A stretch of 64,000 nucleotides of DNA from Daedaleopsis sinensis (GCA_033807695.1 CM066306.1:3410001-3474000); one strand, 5' to 3'; shown: positions 22,672 to 35,200, counted from the first letter of the stretch. Translations and numbers: made by a program. The notes: a model not told the origin generated them from the letters alone.

Positions 22672-25600
22672 CTATCGAGTCGACGCAAATCCTCCGGTGG
22701 AGACAGACTCAGGCAATCCCGCACCGCAACTGTCGACAGCGCTCTTGTCTGCCGTGACTTCGATGACGACCTCGCCGCCAACACGGAAGACGTCGAAGAA
22801 GTCAAAGTGACAGCGGTTCGGCTGCTCGACCCCGTTCACGGTGAAGCTCTTCACGTACGCCGCGGCGCCCTTCGGGATCGTCTTCTGCACCGAGCGCGCG
22901 TCGAAGCCCTTCACGGTGACGGTCGTGCTGACATTCAGGTACGAGTTGTGGATCGTGTACTTTGGCGTGAACGGCGATAGGACGAGGAACTGCGACGTCG
23001 ATGGGACCGGGTAGATCCCGAGGAGGTGGAAGGCGAGCAGGGTGGCCATCGCTGCTTGGTCGTCGTTCCCGGGCAGACCGGCGGGGGTGATGTCGAAGTT
23101 GGTGAACACGACCTCGCGCACGCGGTCGACTGACTTGGTGGGTCTGTTCGCGTAGTGGTATCCTATGGGCGTCTGGAACGACGGCTCGTTACCCGCGAGG
23201 TAGTATCCTGCGTCAAAGAAATGGTCAAGACGCTTGACAAAGGTCTCCTATAACCACACATGAGCCCCAGGTAATGCATAGTATTTTGCATCTCCTTACG
23301 TTTCCACCCATCAAAGTGATGAGATGAGCAGTGTCGTGTGGCGCGAACCTGCATCGTGTTCAAGCTCAATATTCAGTGGTCCCGATCGTTCAGTTCCGTC
23401 GACCTAGACTCACCAGCTGTACTCCCACGATGACGACTCGTAGAATCCGACCACGTTGTCGCCCTGAAGAGAACAAGATCGGCTGGTGCTGTTGTCGTTG
23501 GGGGAGCAGTCAACCGGACTCGTGTTTGCGAACGTTCCATTTATGAACCGCTTCTGTGCAAAGCCTAGGCCGGTGTCCTGTCAGTACATCAGGAAGAAAT
23601 GAACTGTCGATCGTCGTCTTCTCACCCTTGAAGCCATCGCTCTTAACGGACGGGTCCCATACATTACGATAGAACTGTGAACATCATGAATGAGTATCAT
23701 GGCCGTTTGTCGATAATGCGTTCAACGCACGAGAGAGCGATTTGTATACTTCGCGACATCGTCAGTCTTGTTGAGCAGCAACGCAACCTGACGAACGGCG
23801 AAGTCCTCAAAGGCATACTGTGAAGAAAAGTCAACTATGCTCTATGGAGATCGATCGAAGCTTCTGACCTCCAAGGTGCGGCTGCCTTCACGCGTCTGGC
23901 GACCGGTACTCTGACTGTCCAGAACACCGAAGGGCACAAATCCATACTGCCTGTGCGTGGGCGACCCCAGTCAGCTGCACTTCGCCTGTATCACAGGAAA
24001 ACCACTAACTTGTACACATCAACCTGCCGGCCTAGCGTGTTCCATTCGGGCGGGTTAATTTCCGCATCCGCGAGCATCGCCGAGTATAACTCCTCCAGGT
24101 CGATACCGAGGGCGGCGGCCTCGTTGTGGTAGGTGATCGCGAAGTGGCCGACGATGTTGTCTGCGCTCGAGCCGCCCTGCGTCCAGCCAGGCACGTTGTT
24201 CGCGCGGCACTCGGGCATCCAACCGAGCTTGCGCCAGCCGTCGATGTAGTTGTCGACTATCTCAGCGAACTCGACGGGTGAGTGGAGCGCCATAAGCGGG
24301 TAGAATGTCCGGAAGGTGTCCCAGCTAAGTACTCGTTTAGCGAGAATGAGGGTGAGAGGATAGCAGAGACACCTTACCTGCAGTACAAGGAGTCGAAGTA
24401 CGGGTGCGTGGTGTCGGCAAACGGGCCTTGCGTCTCGCCGGTAGCATTATTCTGAGCGATGTCGTGAGCATGTATGCCCAGCGAGTCAAGATGGTCGACT
24501 TGCAGGTGTGAGCGATGCGCGGTACAGCGACGAATAGAGCATCTCAGTAACGTTCGCTGGCGTCTCCTTGAGGTCGATCTCGACCTTGCTCAGCTTCTCG
24601 TTCCACAGCGCCTTGGACTGCGCTACGATATCCTCAAACGACGTATCGCCAACCTCGCTCTCAGCATTGGCACAGGCTTGGTCGACAGATACGAACGAGA
24701 TGCCGACCCGCATGTTGATCTCGGTGGGGGCCCCATCGAATGAGAACAGAGCGCCGGACTCGTAAACACCGCCGATCAGATTCCTTGTAAGGTTCAGGGA
24801 GGTGATCCCGAGCCCCTTGGCGTCGAAGTCTTCCCTGGTGAGTTGGGTAACGATGAGCCGCAGCTAAGCAGGTGGATGATATGTACGTACGAGGTCATGC
24901 CAGTCCAAACACCATATTCACTTAGTTTCTGCTTCCCGCCATCCAGGATGTCGTAACAAGCAAACGCCTGGTAGCTGTAAACACCGGGTCCAAAGCTACA
25001 AGTGATCTCAAGTCAAGCAAAATCGCTGATTCAACCATGTTCATTAAATACCTGGATCCCCAACGACCGCCGAGGGTGATCCTGCCCTTCTCAGGGTCGA
25101 TGTCCAAGCGCCCGCCCATGAAGGACGCGGGGAGGTCATTCGCCAAGTCGAGGACGAAGTAAGGCTTGCCAGATCCCTTGGGGAACGTAAACCGCTCCAA
25201 GCCTGCGCGACGGGTCGACGTTGCCTCCATTTTAATGCCGTTATCGAGGGTTTGAGCGAAGTATCCAGGGGACGCATCCTGTCATCCAATGCCGGTCAGG
25301 AGCGCATACATGCACACTGCAGGTTACGCACATCAGTGTTGTTCTTGCGGAACCGCTCGCGGGAGGCAAGGAGGACTGTGCACGTGTCGAACCCATGGGG
25401 GCATAGCATCGGCATAATCTCGAAGTTCCCGTAGGTTCCTGTATAACGTGTTCAACAGGCTAGCCAATTCGAGGCTACAGCTCGATTGCGCCATACCGAG
25501 GGAAGAACCGGTTCCGCTGTCGTGCATTGGACTAAGTCCCCGGATCTTCTGTGTGGGGTCGGTCACGTATCCTGTGATACAATATTGGTAGGTTGCTTCC

Positions 25601-26016
25601 GGAAGTAGGGTGACTGTCAAACAAACCAGCTGGCGCGTAGCCCGTTAAGTCCGTCGAGAACTTGACCTATGAGCGACTATTCAGTGGTGCTGCTTCCGCG
25701 CGATCTGACAGATTAAGTTACCATCCCAAATGGAACTGAAGCTCCAGGACTGGTATGAATCATGTTAAGTGTACAACCGGTGTAGATGCCATGCGAAAAT
25801 ACCGTACCAGACATCTCCGAAGTTGTCCGTCCCGATGAACACGTTGACGAACTCAGTGTAGTCGACATTGGTCGAGTTGGATTCGCCCGCTTCCTTGATA
25901 GCAGCAGAGATGCGCTTCTGCACCGCTGGCGATGGCTGGGCTTGCACAAGATGGCCCAAGTTCCAGCAGGAAACGGCAACGAGCACCCAGAGCGTCAACC
26001 GGGTCGACGAGGCCAT
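22672..26016 (-). CDS. Secreted GH92 alpha-1,2-mannosidase
   Basis: Roughly 13 short exons encode about 790 residues. The N-terminus is a signal peptide (MASSTRLTLWVLVAVSCWNL..VQA). Family motifs run in order: VNVFIGTDNFGDV joined across intron 1 to CPGASVPFGM, then LSPMHDSGTGSSLG, YCSWDTFRTFYPL, the SSWEYSWFAPHD block with the candidate catalytic Glu, and GLPGNDDQAAM carrying the conserved Asp pair. GH92 enzymes are calcium-dependent exo-mannosidases that trim alpha-1,2-linked mannose from N-glycans or fungal mannoproteins; this one is expected to work outside the cell. Confirmed splices include 26016 to about 25806 (donor GTACGG) and the GGATACGTG acceptor at about 25578. I did not fix every internal boundary. 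The stop is at 22672-22674. The same-strand sugar transporter next to it suggests, but does not prove, joint use of mannose. Confidence 0.88.
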
Positions 26017-26516
26017 AGTTGCGATACGAGGGCCCTCACCTGAGCCGACGCATCACCGTTCACCTTTAATACCGCCGCTGGCGACCGCTATTGGCGGCGA
26101 AGCACTCGATACGCGACGTCGCGAAGGGCATCGAAGCACATGCACGCGCTGCAAGAATGTCGGGGTGGGTACGCGTGATCACGACTTCGTGCCATATGAT
26201 GGTAGTATACCCGCGTCTAACGGGCGCTGCTGCCCGAGCAGGCAGCAGGACCGACGGCAGAAGTGCGATAGGAAAGCCGTTGCTGCTTCAGTTGTCGTAT
26301 TGACTTCCCTGCCGTCATAGCATCCAGATGAAGCGGGCCATCAGAAGGTTGCGGTATCTCTATCAACCCTGACATGGCATTGTTATCGCTGGTATAAACA
26401 CCGAACCACGGTCGCATGATGCTGGGCGGAGAGCGTACCGTAAGATCAGCAGTGACCACATGAACCGAAAGCCGATATAAATGCACTCACTATGTCATGA
26501 ACTGCAGCGTGACGTT
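26017..26516. other. Intergenic region upstream of the GH92 gene
   Basis: It holds the presumed mannosidase promoter and the 3' end of the peptidyl-tRNA hydrolase gene. Nothing else was recognised. Confidence 0.45.
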
Positions 26517-27187
26517 TCACCCCTTCAGGCTCTTTTGTATGACTTTGGAGAGCGCATTCCAGACGAGGTCCGACCCTGGCCCAGTGACGCTCCAAAAGTC
26601 CAGTTCCTGAGCAGATAGCGGCCCGAGTACGTATTCAAGTGGATTCTCACTTCGACCGATGCCAAGTCGCAGACGGTGGAAGTCACTAATGTTGCCCAAT
26701 GCAGTGATGATACTGCGTACACCATTGTGACCACCTGCAGAGCCGCCAGCTTTCGGGTACACTGTGCACACCCTATGATCGAGAGAGTCGTGGATGACAA
26801 TCATGCTGGTGGGTTTGACCGCAGTTGCGCGTAATTTCTCAGCAACCGGACGCCCGGAGATGTTCATCAGAGCTTCTGGAAGGATGACATGCAAGTAAGA
26901 GCGGCTGGTCAATCTATAGACTGTACGATGCATACTTGGCTTGAACAGAGTCAGCGACACAGTATCCTGCTCTAGTTGCACGGCTCTGGTCGCAGTGAAA
27001 CCCAGACGTTCTGACGTGAGAGATGTACCAAGTCGAGCCGCGAGTACGTCGATCATTAAGTGACCTATACTGATTGTAGAACGTTAGCAAGACTGGTGCA
27101 GATTATATGGGATAACCTATACCTATGTCTTGTTCTTGGGTGAGTTATGTTTCCTAGACCCACTATCAAAAAATGCGGATTGGCCAT
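26517..27187 (-). CDS. PTH1: Peptidyl-tRNA hydrolase (bacterial/mitochondrial Pth type)
   Basis: Exons 27187-27123 and 27069-26517 encode 205 residues. The intron (27070-27122) splits the active-site motif, which is restored as GLGNITHPRTRHSIGHLMID, the fungal form of NPGxxYxxTRHNxG. Further motifs are LFKPSMHRT, an EALMNISGRPV stretch (KPxTYMNxSG equivalent), IVIHDSLDH with the catalytic-side Asp, and KAGGSAGGHNGVRSI followed by FHRLRLGIGR. The enzyme cuts the ester bond of stalled peptidyl-tRNAs; in fungi this type is mostly mitochondrial. An insertion of about 15 residues lies between the KP and MN parts, and may be an unrecognised intron. No clear targeting peptide is seen from the Met at 27187. 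It diverges from the PAQR gene. Confidence 0.85.
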
Positions 27188-27571
27188 GGTTGAGGACAGA
27201 TGACGAAGAACCCGATAGTAATGGTTTGTCGGAACTCTGCGCGTAGAACAGTGAGGGTTGTAAGCCTTGTCGTTCGACTCTGTGGAAAAGGTGTGTAGAA
27301 AAAGAGAGCTGGAGGAGGGGGGAGGAGAAGGTACAGTTTGAGTCTTGCCAACTCGGATCCCCACTGGGGTCTTCGGCCCGTTCCAAAGTCGTCACCTGAT
27401 GCAAGGATGACTAATCATTTGGACGGTTTGCCGCCTGTCAGACTCAGCGCCTAAATAACGCGCTCCAAGTCGTTCTCCTCCTCATCATCATGGATATGTC
27501 ATAACTACTCTACCTTGACTCTACCTCTTACCACCATCACGACTAATCGATAGACGGCACCCGTGACAATC
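27188..27571. promoter_or_regulatory. Shared divergent promoter region of PTH and PAQR genes
   Basis: 384 bp between two start codons on opposite strands. A pyrimidine/purine-asymmetric tract (27300-27330) is present. No specific site could be named. Confidence 0.3.
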
Positions 27572-29475
27572 ATGGCGACAACGACAGCGACGACGACGGG
27601 GATCCAAGAGGCATCCCCTTCAGATACACATCTCCGTCGTCCGGTTGCCTCGAGGCGCAGGCTCTCCACTTTTCAAGCAGGACGATATGGCCTCTCGCAA
27701 CCCTGTCATCAACTTCCGCACTCCGTCGAAGCCCTGGACCTTTCGTTGACCTCTCTGACACCCACTCTTGCATCCTTGCGCCTCCATGTACTCTCATATC
27801 TCGCTGATCTGGAGACTCGACTATCTCTCCTCGAATCGCCAATCACCACAGAGTCGCTGATGGCGAAGGGAGAGATGACCATGGAGGATGCTCGTGCATG
27901 GGCTCGGGATGGCTTGGAGATGTTGCGGTCAATCCGCGAGGACGTATGCTCACATCTTCCCGACCTTTTGGCTCTGGACAGCGTACCCTCCGTCGAGGAG
28001 TTCGTCAACACCCATATGCCGGACGTATCCACCCTCCCAGCAGATGTCTGTTCCCACCTTCCGAACATGCCAGACGTCCGCTCGCAATTGTTCGACTTCA
28101 CCCTACCCGATGTCCGCTCACGACTAGACGACGTCCGGTCCCGCATATCCGACATAGACTTCAATAGACCATTAAGTTATGTGCCGACCCTCTCCGATCG
28201 CCTGCGGTCACTGCAAGACCACCTCTCCTCCATGGAACAGGCTTCCTGCACCTACTTGTCGTCCTTCGAACCCAGCGCTACGCTATCCATGCTCCTCGAC
28301 AAGATCCTGTCCTCCCACTTCGTCGCTGACATATCGTCCGATCTTCGAAGTGGTGAAGAGAGGCTCGAGAAGGCTGCGCTTGAGATCACGGCTGCTATGA
28401 AACGGTCCCTTAACGGCTCACGTCTCATCCAGTACGTCGATCTACCGGAGCAATGGCGCAACAACCCTTTCGTGAAGGGGGGTTACAGGTAACGTTCAGA
28501 GGCTGCGATGATGCACGTTCCACTGACAACCAATGGGCGTAGGTTTATCCCACTGCATGCTTGGCCCCGTCTTTTGCTATCACTCTTCGCTTTGCACAAT
28601 GAGACTCGTACGCACGTTCGTCTCGCTATGGTGTCTCACTCGCTGATGATACGGTGCAGTGAATATCCACACGCATTTGATACCCTTCCTGCTCTGGTCC
28701 TTCGCATGGTTCCGCATCTCTCCCTCTTATGACACATTCGACGCCCACGAGCCTGCAGAGGTCACGTTCACCGTCTTCGCGCTCTTGTGCCTCTTCACCA
28801 GTGCCCTTTGGCATACTATGGCCGGTTGCGCCCACCCGAAAGGCATGGAACTGTGCGCCCGAGTTGATTATGTCGGCATTGGCTGGTGAGTTCTCTCGCT
28901 TCTGTAGGAAGCCAGTTTGACAAACTCCGACGTGCGCTTGTTCAGGCTCATTAGCGCGAGCGTTGGTACGGTGGTCTATTATGGCTTCCCATGCCAGCAG
29001 ACCACGCGAGACGCCTTCCTGGCGGTGTGTTTTGCTATCGGCGTGTCCGGAAGCATCTTCCCATTCATGGACTGGTTCAACATGCGCGAGTACAAGGTGT
29101 GTACTGTTTCGGACTGAGATATATCCTCCACTCATCCTTCGACAGAACTGGCGAATAGCCTTCTTCCTCACGCTCGCGTTCAGCAGTATCGCTCCGTTGA
29201 TCGAACTGGCGCGCCTCCATTCGGTCAAGGAGACTATCGGGTTCATCGCCCCGATCGCACCCTCGCTGGCGTCATACATCGTCGGACTCGTCTTCTACGC
29301 GACCCATTTCCCGGAATGCGTACTAGCGGCGCAGTCAAGCTCGGTGCATTGGCTGGACTGGCTCGGCGGTGGTTCGCATGCGATTTGGCACGTCTGCATC
29401 GTGCTCGCGATTAGCTTGCACAAACGGGGCATGGAGGTCATGAAGAGCGGAATCGGCGAGGCATGTGTTGCCTGA
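27572..29475 (+). CDS. PAQR/haemolysin III family membrane protein with long N-terminal domain
   Basis: Exons 27572-28488, 28543-28607, 28660-28885, 28946-29096 and 29146-29475 give 562 residues. The C-terminal 250 residues have the seven-helix PAQR (adiponectin receptor, Izh) fold with its metal-site pattern: HNETLNIHTHLIPFLLW rebuilt across intron 2, SALWHTMAGC, VDYVGIGW, and near the end SHAIWHVCIVLAIS. Members sit in membranes and are linked to ceramidase activity and to zinc or sterol balance in yeast. The first ~305 residues form a soluble helical region with recurring DVCSHLP, DVRSQLFD, DVRSRLDD units. Yeast Izh3 also has a long N-terminal extension, so an IZH3-like protein is the closest guess. 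The first ATG of the frame is at 27572. Confidence 0.85.
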
Positions 29476-29815
29476 AGTCTTTCTCCGTCCGTGCTGGATT
29501 GTGTTGATTTGCGTCTCTATTATTCCGTTCTTTTGGTGGTTGTAAGTAGTTGATACGTTCTTTGATGGGCAGTCTCGCAACACATCTTGGGCGTGCGAAG
29601 GACGATATGTTCGCGTGAGAGGCCATACTGAACACTCGCGCCTGTTTTCTACGGCCGTGTCCAACTCGGTAACCCGAAACCTCTTGATGCGGGCGATACT
29701 GGTGCACCGTACTGGTGCACCGTACTACAGGGTAGGAGTCCGGCCGAATTGCCGGCTGGCCACCATGCTGGCGCATGGCTAATTCTCACGCGTTCCCTTT
29801 CTCCTTTGCGCCACT
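29476..29815. other. Intergenic region with a 13-bp tandem duplication
   Basis: The unit ACTGGTGCACCGT is present twice in direct succession at about 29698-29725. The rest holds the 3' end of the PAQR gene and the promoter of the next one. Confidence 0.5.
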
Positions 29816-32498
29816 ATGGACGATAACTTCGAATCCGTGAATGATCCAGCTGTGCTTCGAAAATGGCTGAAAGCATCCAGGAAAACGGCAAGTGACCAGG
29901 CGGCGAAGATCTACGAATTAACGGTGCAAGTCGGTGTCCTGGAAGAACAGTTGCAGGAAGAACGCGCAACTCGCACACGCGATCGCTCTGCTAAGGAGGT
30001 GCGTGTCGTATTCTACGGTGACACCGGCGAAAAGACGTTGAAGACGCGTCGATGATGTAGAACAACACTGGACTGAAGACGCCTCCGCCTTCACGGACCA
30101 GCGGATCGCCCACTGAAACAAAGGCGCGCTCGTCGCGTGCCGCTCGCGCGAGTCTCGACGTTGAAGAGGATGATAACGATGACGAGAATCTGGCAGACGT
30201 AGCGGAGCGTGTGCAAAGGCGGGGAGCACCACAGAGCGGGTCGAGTCGGGAGGTGAGTGCTACTGACCTTTGTCCTCAAGCTATTCCATTGACGGAGGCA
30301 TTACAGCGACCGTCACCGCGCAAACGCGGCTTCCCAGCCGGGTCGGATGCAGACGAAGAATCAGATGCTCGTCCCTCGCAAAGAACAAGGAACAACGCCA
30401 AAAGAGCCAAAGTAGCCCCGGAGGTACTCGTTCCCCTTTTGACGCCGGAGGCCCGGAAGAGGTACACACCACATTCGCCTCCCCTCTCGAACCGCAGGCG
30501 CCGGCAGTACTCCGTCAGCGAGGAAGAATACGACGAAGACGAGGATGAAGAAGAAGAGGAAGAGCAGGACGAAGACGACGAAGAAGGCAAACAGTGGGAG
30601 TCGTCGTCTTTATCTTCTTTGCCCGAGTCGGAGCCGCCCTCGCGGCCTCCCAGTCCAGATGCCATGGACGTCGACCCCGCACCCGAATCGAACACCTCCA
30701 AGCAAGTGGCGACTCCCCAAAAGTCCCCTCATAAACGTGTGATTCTCCGTCTTCCCCCTCGTGAACCCTCCGAGCTCTCATACTTGGACGAGGAAGAAGC
30801 CACCCGGCGGCCTACCCCACCCCCTGCGACCCCTGCGACGCCGAAGAGAACTACTCAGGACAATCACCCCGAGGCGCCTCGCCCGCCGTCAAGTGCATCT
30901 TCACCAACGTATCCGCCTCTTCCGCGCCGTCAATATCTCAAACAGCTCCAAGCCTCCTCTACCCCCACTTCCCCTGCTGCCCCCGCTACTCCTTCTGCTC
31001 CTTCTGCTCCTACTGCTCCTTCTGCTCCTTCTGCTCCTGCTGCTCCTTCTGCTCCTTCTGCTCCTTCTGCTCCTTCTGTCCCTGCTGCTCCTTCTGCCCC
31101 TGCTACCCCTGCTGCTCCTTCCGTGCCTCCCGTTCCTTCTGTTCCGTCCGTCTCTTCCACCCCATCCGCCCCTTCTGCTCCTCAACCCGCTCCTCAACGT
31201 CTGGCAAACACCACAGCGCCAACATCCACGCCGCTTCATCACGCCGGTACACCAGGAAACCCACCTCCAAGCATCACTCAACCATCTACAATCCCGAGTG
31301 GCATAGGACAGGGATCTGCTCCTTCACTCCCGTCCGTAAACGGGCAGACCCAATCGACTACCACACCATCTACGACCGGTGCGGTGCCGGTGCAAACCAC
31401 CAGCGCACCGGCGACAGCCTCGAATGCCACAGCTACCACATCGACAGCCACTCCGTCCCATGCTCCGCGACCTCAAGCAGCCTCATACAATGGTTCGGTA
31501 AGTCTGGCCCATACTCCCAGACTATGGTGTCGCCAACATATGCTCATCAAATACCAGGCACGTCTTCGACGTCATTTCAAAGAAGAGATTGGTGGAGTGC
31601 TTGTCGACGTGCCTCCGAGCCTCTTGAAAGAGGAACTCTCTGAGGAGCGTTGGAACGGCTGCCGTTCCTACATGGTCGACATCGACCCCGGGCTATCGCA
31701 GATTTCCCTCACCCGGCGTTCGCTGACGCAAGCGTTTGGCGGTGCGATGAATGCAATGGGAGTTTCCTCGAGAATTGGAGAGAACCTGCTCTACCCGATG
31801 GTCGACATGAATCCCCACCTCCCCTTCGCCTTCGGGACGCCTGGCCTGCTCATTGCACCGCAACAGGACTGGGGTGATGGGCGGCAGAGGGTAATGATAG
31901 GGCTTAGCAGCCGTATACGTACAAGCTACTGGTACATTGGGGAGTATGAACTCACGCCGACTACCGCGGTCACGCCAGAGGAATATGCGACGTGGCCACT
32001 GCCGGTATGGACCTCAGCTATCTCTTCTCAAGACGCAAGCTCACCGTACCACAGATCCAGCAGGAATGGGCGAACCGCATTCAGAAGAAGACGTACAAGC
32101 CCATCAAGCGCCGCATCGCGCTGAGACTCCGGCTGAGACTCCAGCTGGGCCGAGAGCCAACGGCCGAAGAGTTTGAGGCAGCCGCGAAGCTGAGCCCGAC
32201 TCAATTGCTGGTCCCGGACGTCACAACCAAAGACATCATCGACGCGTATACGCGAGGCGAGGAGGTCAGTGGCCCTTCCTTCCGGTCCATCTCGAGGTCA
32301 ACCAAACGCTCATGCGGTGCCCGTCTTCCCCAGTCCATGTGTGTCTGGCGGATGCAATGCGTCGGCTTCGACAATGAGTTCCTCCAGGAAATAGTTGTAG
32401 TGCACGCCAAGTATAACGACAAGAAGCCTGTCATTCAGGTTACACCTCTCGATCCTGGCCCCCCGCCGCCTTCTTCTGCCTCAGCTACCGCTCAATAA
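29816..32498 (+). CDS. DUF6697-like protein with Pro/Ser/Ala repeat
   Basis: Exons 29816-29998, 30061-31497, 31558-32004, 32055-32264 and 32334-32498 encode 813 residues. The N-terminal 60 residues form a coiled coil (LRKWLKASRKTASDQAAKIY). An acidic, charged region follows (about residues 190-220), then a Pro/Ser/Ala-rich repeat around residues 360-440. The C-terminal 270 residues form a globular domain with LTRRSLTQAFGGAMNAMG, NLLYPMVDMNPHLPFAFGTP and SYWYIGEYELTPTTAVTPEE, ending in a CVGFDNEFLQEIV block. This order resembles DUF6697, a domain frequent in Agaricomycetes with no known role; I recall the pattern but could not search for it. KR-rich segments near residue 140 could be nuclear signals. 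Confidence 0.6.
30966..31193 (+). repeat. Coding tandem repeat (Pro-Ser-Ala units, 9-bp period)
   Basis: Within exon 2 of the DUF6697-like gene, 9-bp units of the CCTTCTGCT type are repeated about 20 times with substitutions. They encode a Pro/Ser/Ala tract that is likely disordered and length-variable. Confidence 0.8.
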
Positions 32499-33353
32499 AT
32501 CTACGCTCTATCTTAAATAAGCTGCCATAGTGTTCATCATAGTATATCTCTTTCTTGTGTCATGCTGCCATTTCATCCCATCTGCCTACTCTCCTCAGCC
32601 CTCAGGCCTCAGCCTCAGGCTCGTCGACCGTCGCTGATATCCTTTCTTACGCTATATGCGTTTTGATTATCATACTCGGTCCTCATGTCACCAAATTTTT
32701 TCGGTGGTCTTTACCCGTGCATTGCTAATAGTATTACTGCGAGTGACAGCTCGGTTTCAACTTGTCCAGCTGCAGACTGTTCCTAGTACGGGCGGGCATC
32801 TCCGTAGATCAATTCAGGTGAATTGTTCTTATGGTGCAAACCCGCACTGCAGCGCTGGTCTCGCTGGTCTCAAGGGCGTTGAAGAACGTTAACCTGGAGT
32901 ACACTGTTATCTGCATACAGATTCGTCCAAATTGTCCCCCGGGGCAACCCGCGGCCCATTATAACCCTCACTGGGGTCAGGTAATGAGTCCACTGTCTCG
33001 CTGCCGCCGCCGACATCTGGCAGGCGCAACCCGCTGTCGCTTTTCCTGCTCTCTTCCCCTCGCCTCTCTCTTCAGCTCCCAATCCTTGGGGTATCATTGC
33101 TACTATAACGTAGTAGTCGCGAGTGTCGACTATTCGTCCAGATTGAACTTAGGGAGCAACTACCCGTACGGATCAGCTTATCGTCGTCCATCGTAGGTGC
33201 CAATGCACACGCAAACTCAAGTACTCACCAAGCCATGAATGTTGAACGACGTATGTTCCAGGATGCCAACATTCACATGCACAGAAACGCGGCTAGCTTG
33301 AGAGAAGTCAGACGTTCTGCAAATCAACTTTGAGCGTAATAGTGAACGCACAT
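32499..33353. other. Convergent intergenic region
   Basis: Between the stops of the DUF6697-like gene and the kinase gene. A short CCTCAG-rich direct repeat occurs near 32595-32625. No gene was recognised. Confidence 0.45.
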
Positions 33354-35078
33354 TCACGGCGCCTCTCCGTCTGTAGGAGACTGAGGATACGACAGACCCA
33401 TCGTCACGTCCGGGTCCATCATGTCCGCCTTGAGCAGCCTCCTCCGCCCCTGGTCGCACCTCCTCAGATACTCCCCGCACCGCTCCCCGAACACCTCGAG
33501 CCCGTCCAGGAAGCCGCCCGGCAGCTTGTCCTTGCGCTGGTCCCACGGCTTCACGTCCACGAGCTCGCACCGGTCCAGGCAGACGAGGATCATCCCGAAG
33601 CTGTACGCGTCCGCGAGCCGTGCGTCCGCGCACTCGCCCCGCAAGACCTCAGGCGCCGAGAACGGGCGCGTACCGGGGTATATCCGCTCGACCTTGCGCG
33701 GCGCGTGCCCCGGCGCGAGCGCAAACGAGAACGGCAGCGGGCCGGGGGTCGGCGGCATGGACATGGGCGAGGAGGGCATGGGCATGGGCATGGGTATGTG
33801 CATTGCCGCTGGGGTCTTGGACGCGAAGCGCGAGTGCATGCGCGGGGGCGCGGACGGCGGGGGCGACGGCGGCACGTCGTCGTCGGGGTCGTCCGGGGAC
33901 GCGTAGACCGAGTCCGCGGAGACGGAGCGGCCGAAGTCGAAGAGCTTTATGGTGTTCGACGCGCGGGTGACCTGGATGTTGAGCAAGGAGAGGTCGCCGT
34001 GGCTGAGGCCGTACGAGTGCAGGTGCGTGAGGCCGTCGAGCAGCTGGTTGTGGTAGTCGACCTTCTGCGCGCGGGACATGCCCGTGCCCTCGCGGTGCTC
34101 GCGGATGACGTCGTAGAACGTGCGGCCGTCGAGGTACTCGAGCACCATGCCGACGTTCTCGAGTGCGCCGAGGAAGGCGCAGATGTTGCGGTGGCGCGCG
34201 ACGGTCGTGTACACGCGTAGCTCGGCGAGGAATTGCGTCGTCACGTCCCGCGCGTTCGATTGCATCTCGCCGTTGATCTCGAGCTGCACGACGTTGGGCT
34301 TCTTCACGACGCACTGGAACAGCTCCGACGCCGACCCTGACGCGATCGGTGCGAGGCTCTGCGTAGGGTTCGGCGGCGCAGAGTATGAGGTCGGGGTGGG
34401 GAACGAGAAGATCGCGGTCGGGTTCGTTGGCGGGCTGTAAATCGGATTGGACGCGTGCGGGGTAGACTCGTACGTTCTTGATGTCTGCCGATGCAGCATC
34501 TTGGGGGTGCGCTCGCGCTCGCGCTGCTGATATTGATGCTGTGTCTCGTTGACCAGAATCTCATTCGTTGCAGACACAGACGGTGTATGCGCCGACGCTG
34601 GATCCTCTTCATCGAGCTCAACTATGCTTTCGAAGATATGTATGATGCATTTGCGGGGTAATCTGTGCGATCAAACGAGGTACTCACCCATCCACCAGTT
34701 CTTCTTCGACGTCAATGTTAGCCGTTTTACATGTCTTGACATATTGCGGACGACTCCTTTGTGTCGATGTGCAGCAAGAGGACACTGAATGCTGGCAGAA
34801 TGTGGGGTGAAGGTAACTTCAAGCTGCACGCACAAAATCAGAGTACCGAGACCACGCGTTCCCCTACAGGGCGCCAATCTAATCTTCCGTTTGTGGCATA
34901 TAACAGACGCCGATGAGCGCTCATGTTCAAGTTCAACGTCACTCACGGTGACTCTTGGTTCAACCCACTGTGGCGGACTCTGAGTCGGCAGAGACGAAGT
35001 GTTTGCTTTTGGTTTGCTTGAACTAACTAATGCTAGTCCTCCTCCTTTTTTTTTGCTTCCACGTTTAGTCACAGTCAC
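33354..35078 (-). CDS. Atypical protein kinase-like protein (5' end unresolved)
   Basis: The main exon is 34621-33354, joined by a 66-bp intron (34622-34687) to an upstream open exon that reaches back to about 35078 without an ATG, so the first exon is missing from my model. The kinase fold shows EYLDGRTFYDVI at the hinge, YGLSHGDLSLLNIQV as catalytic loop (HGD in place of HRD), LFDFGRS as metal-binding motif, and GTRPFSAPEVLRGE as APE motif. About 75 Pro/Asp/Met-rich residues, including a PMPMPMP run, are inserted between DFG and APE. The usual VAxK lysine is not apparent in the N-lobe (VVQLEING in its place), so catalysis is doubtful. The upstream exon (KRLTLTSKKNWWM) is basic. It lies head to head with the FunK1 gene. 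Confidence 0.65.
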
Positions 35079-35200
35079 TCAGTGAGCGGTGTCTAGAACG
35101 CACCTTCTCAAACACGAGGAGATCAGGTGTAGGAGGTGAGTCACGAGCTTCAAGTTTCTAGTTTCCCCTCATCGATTGACCGACTTGACTACCTACCATC

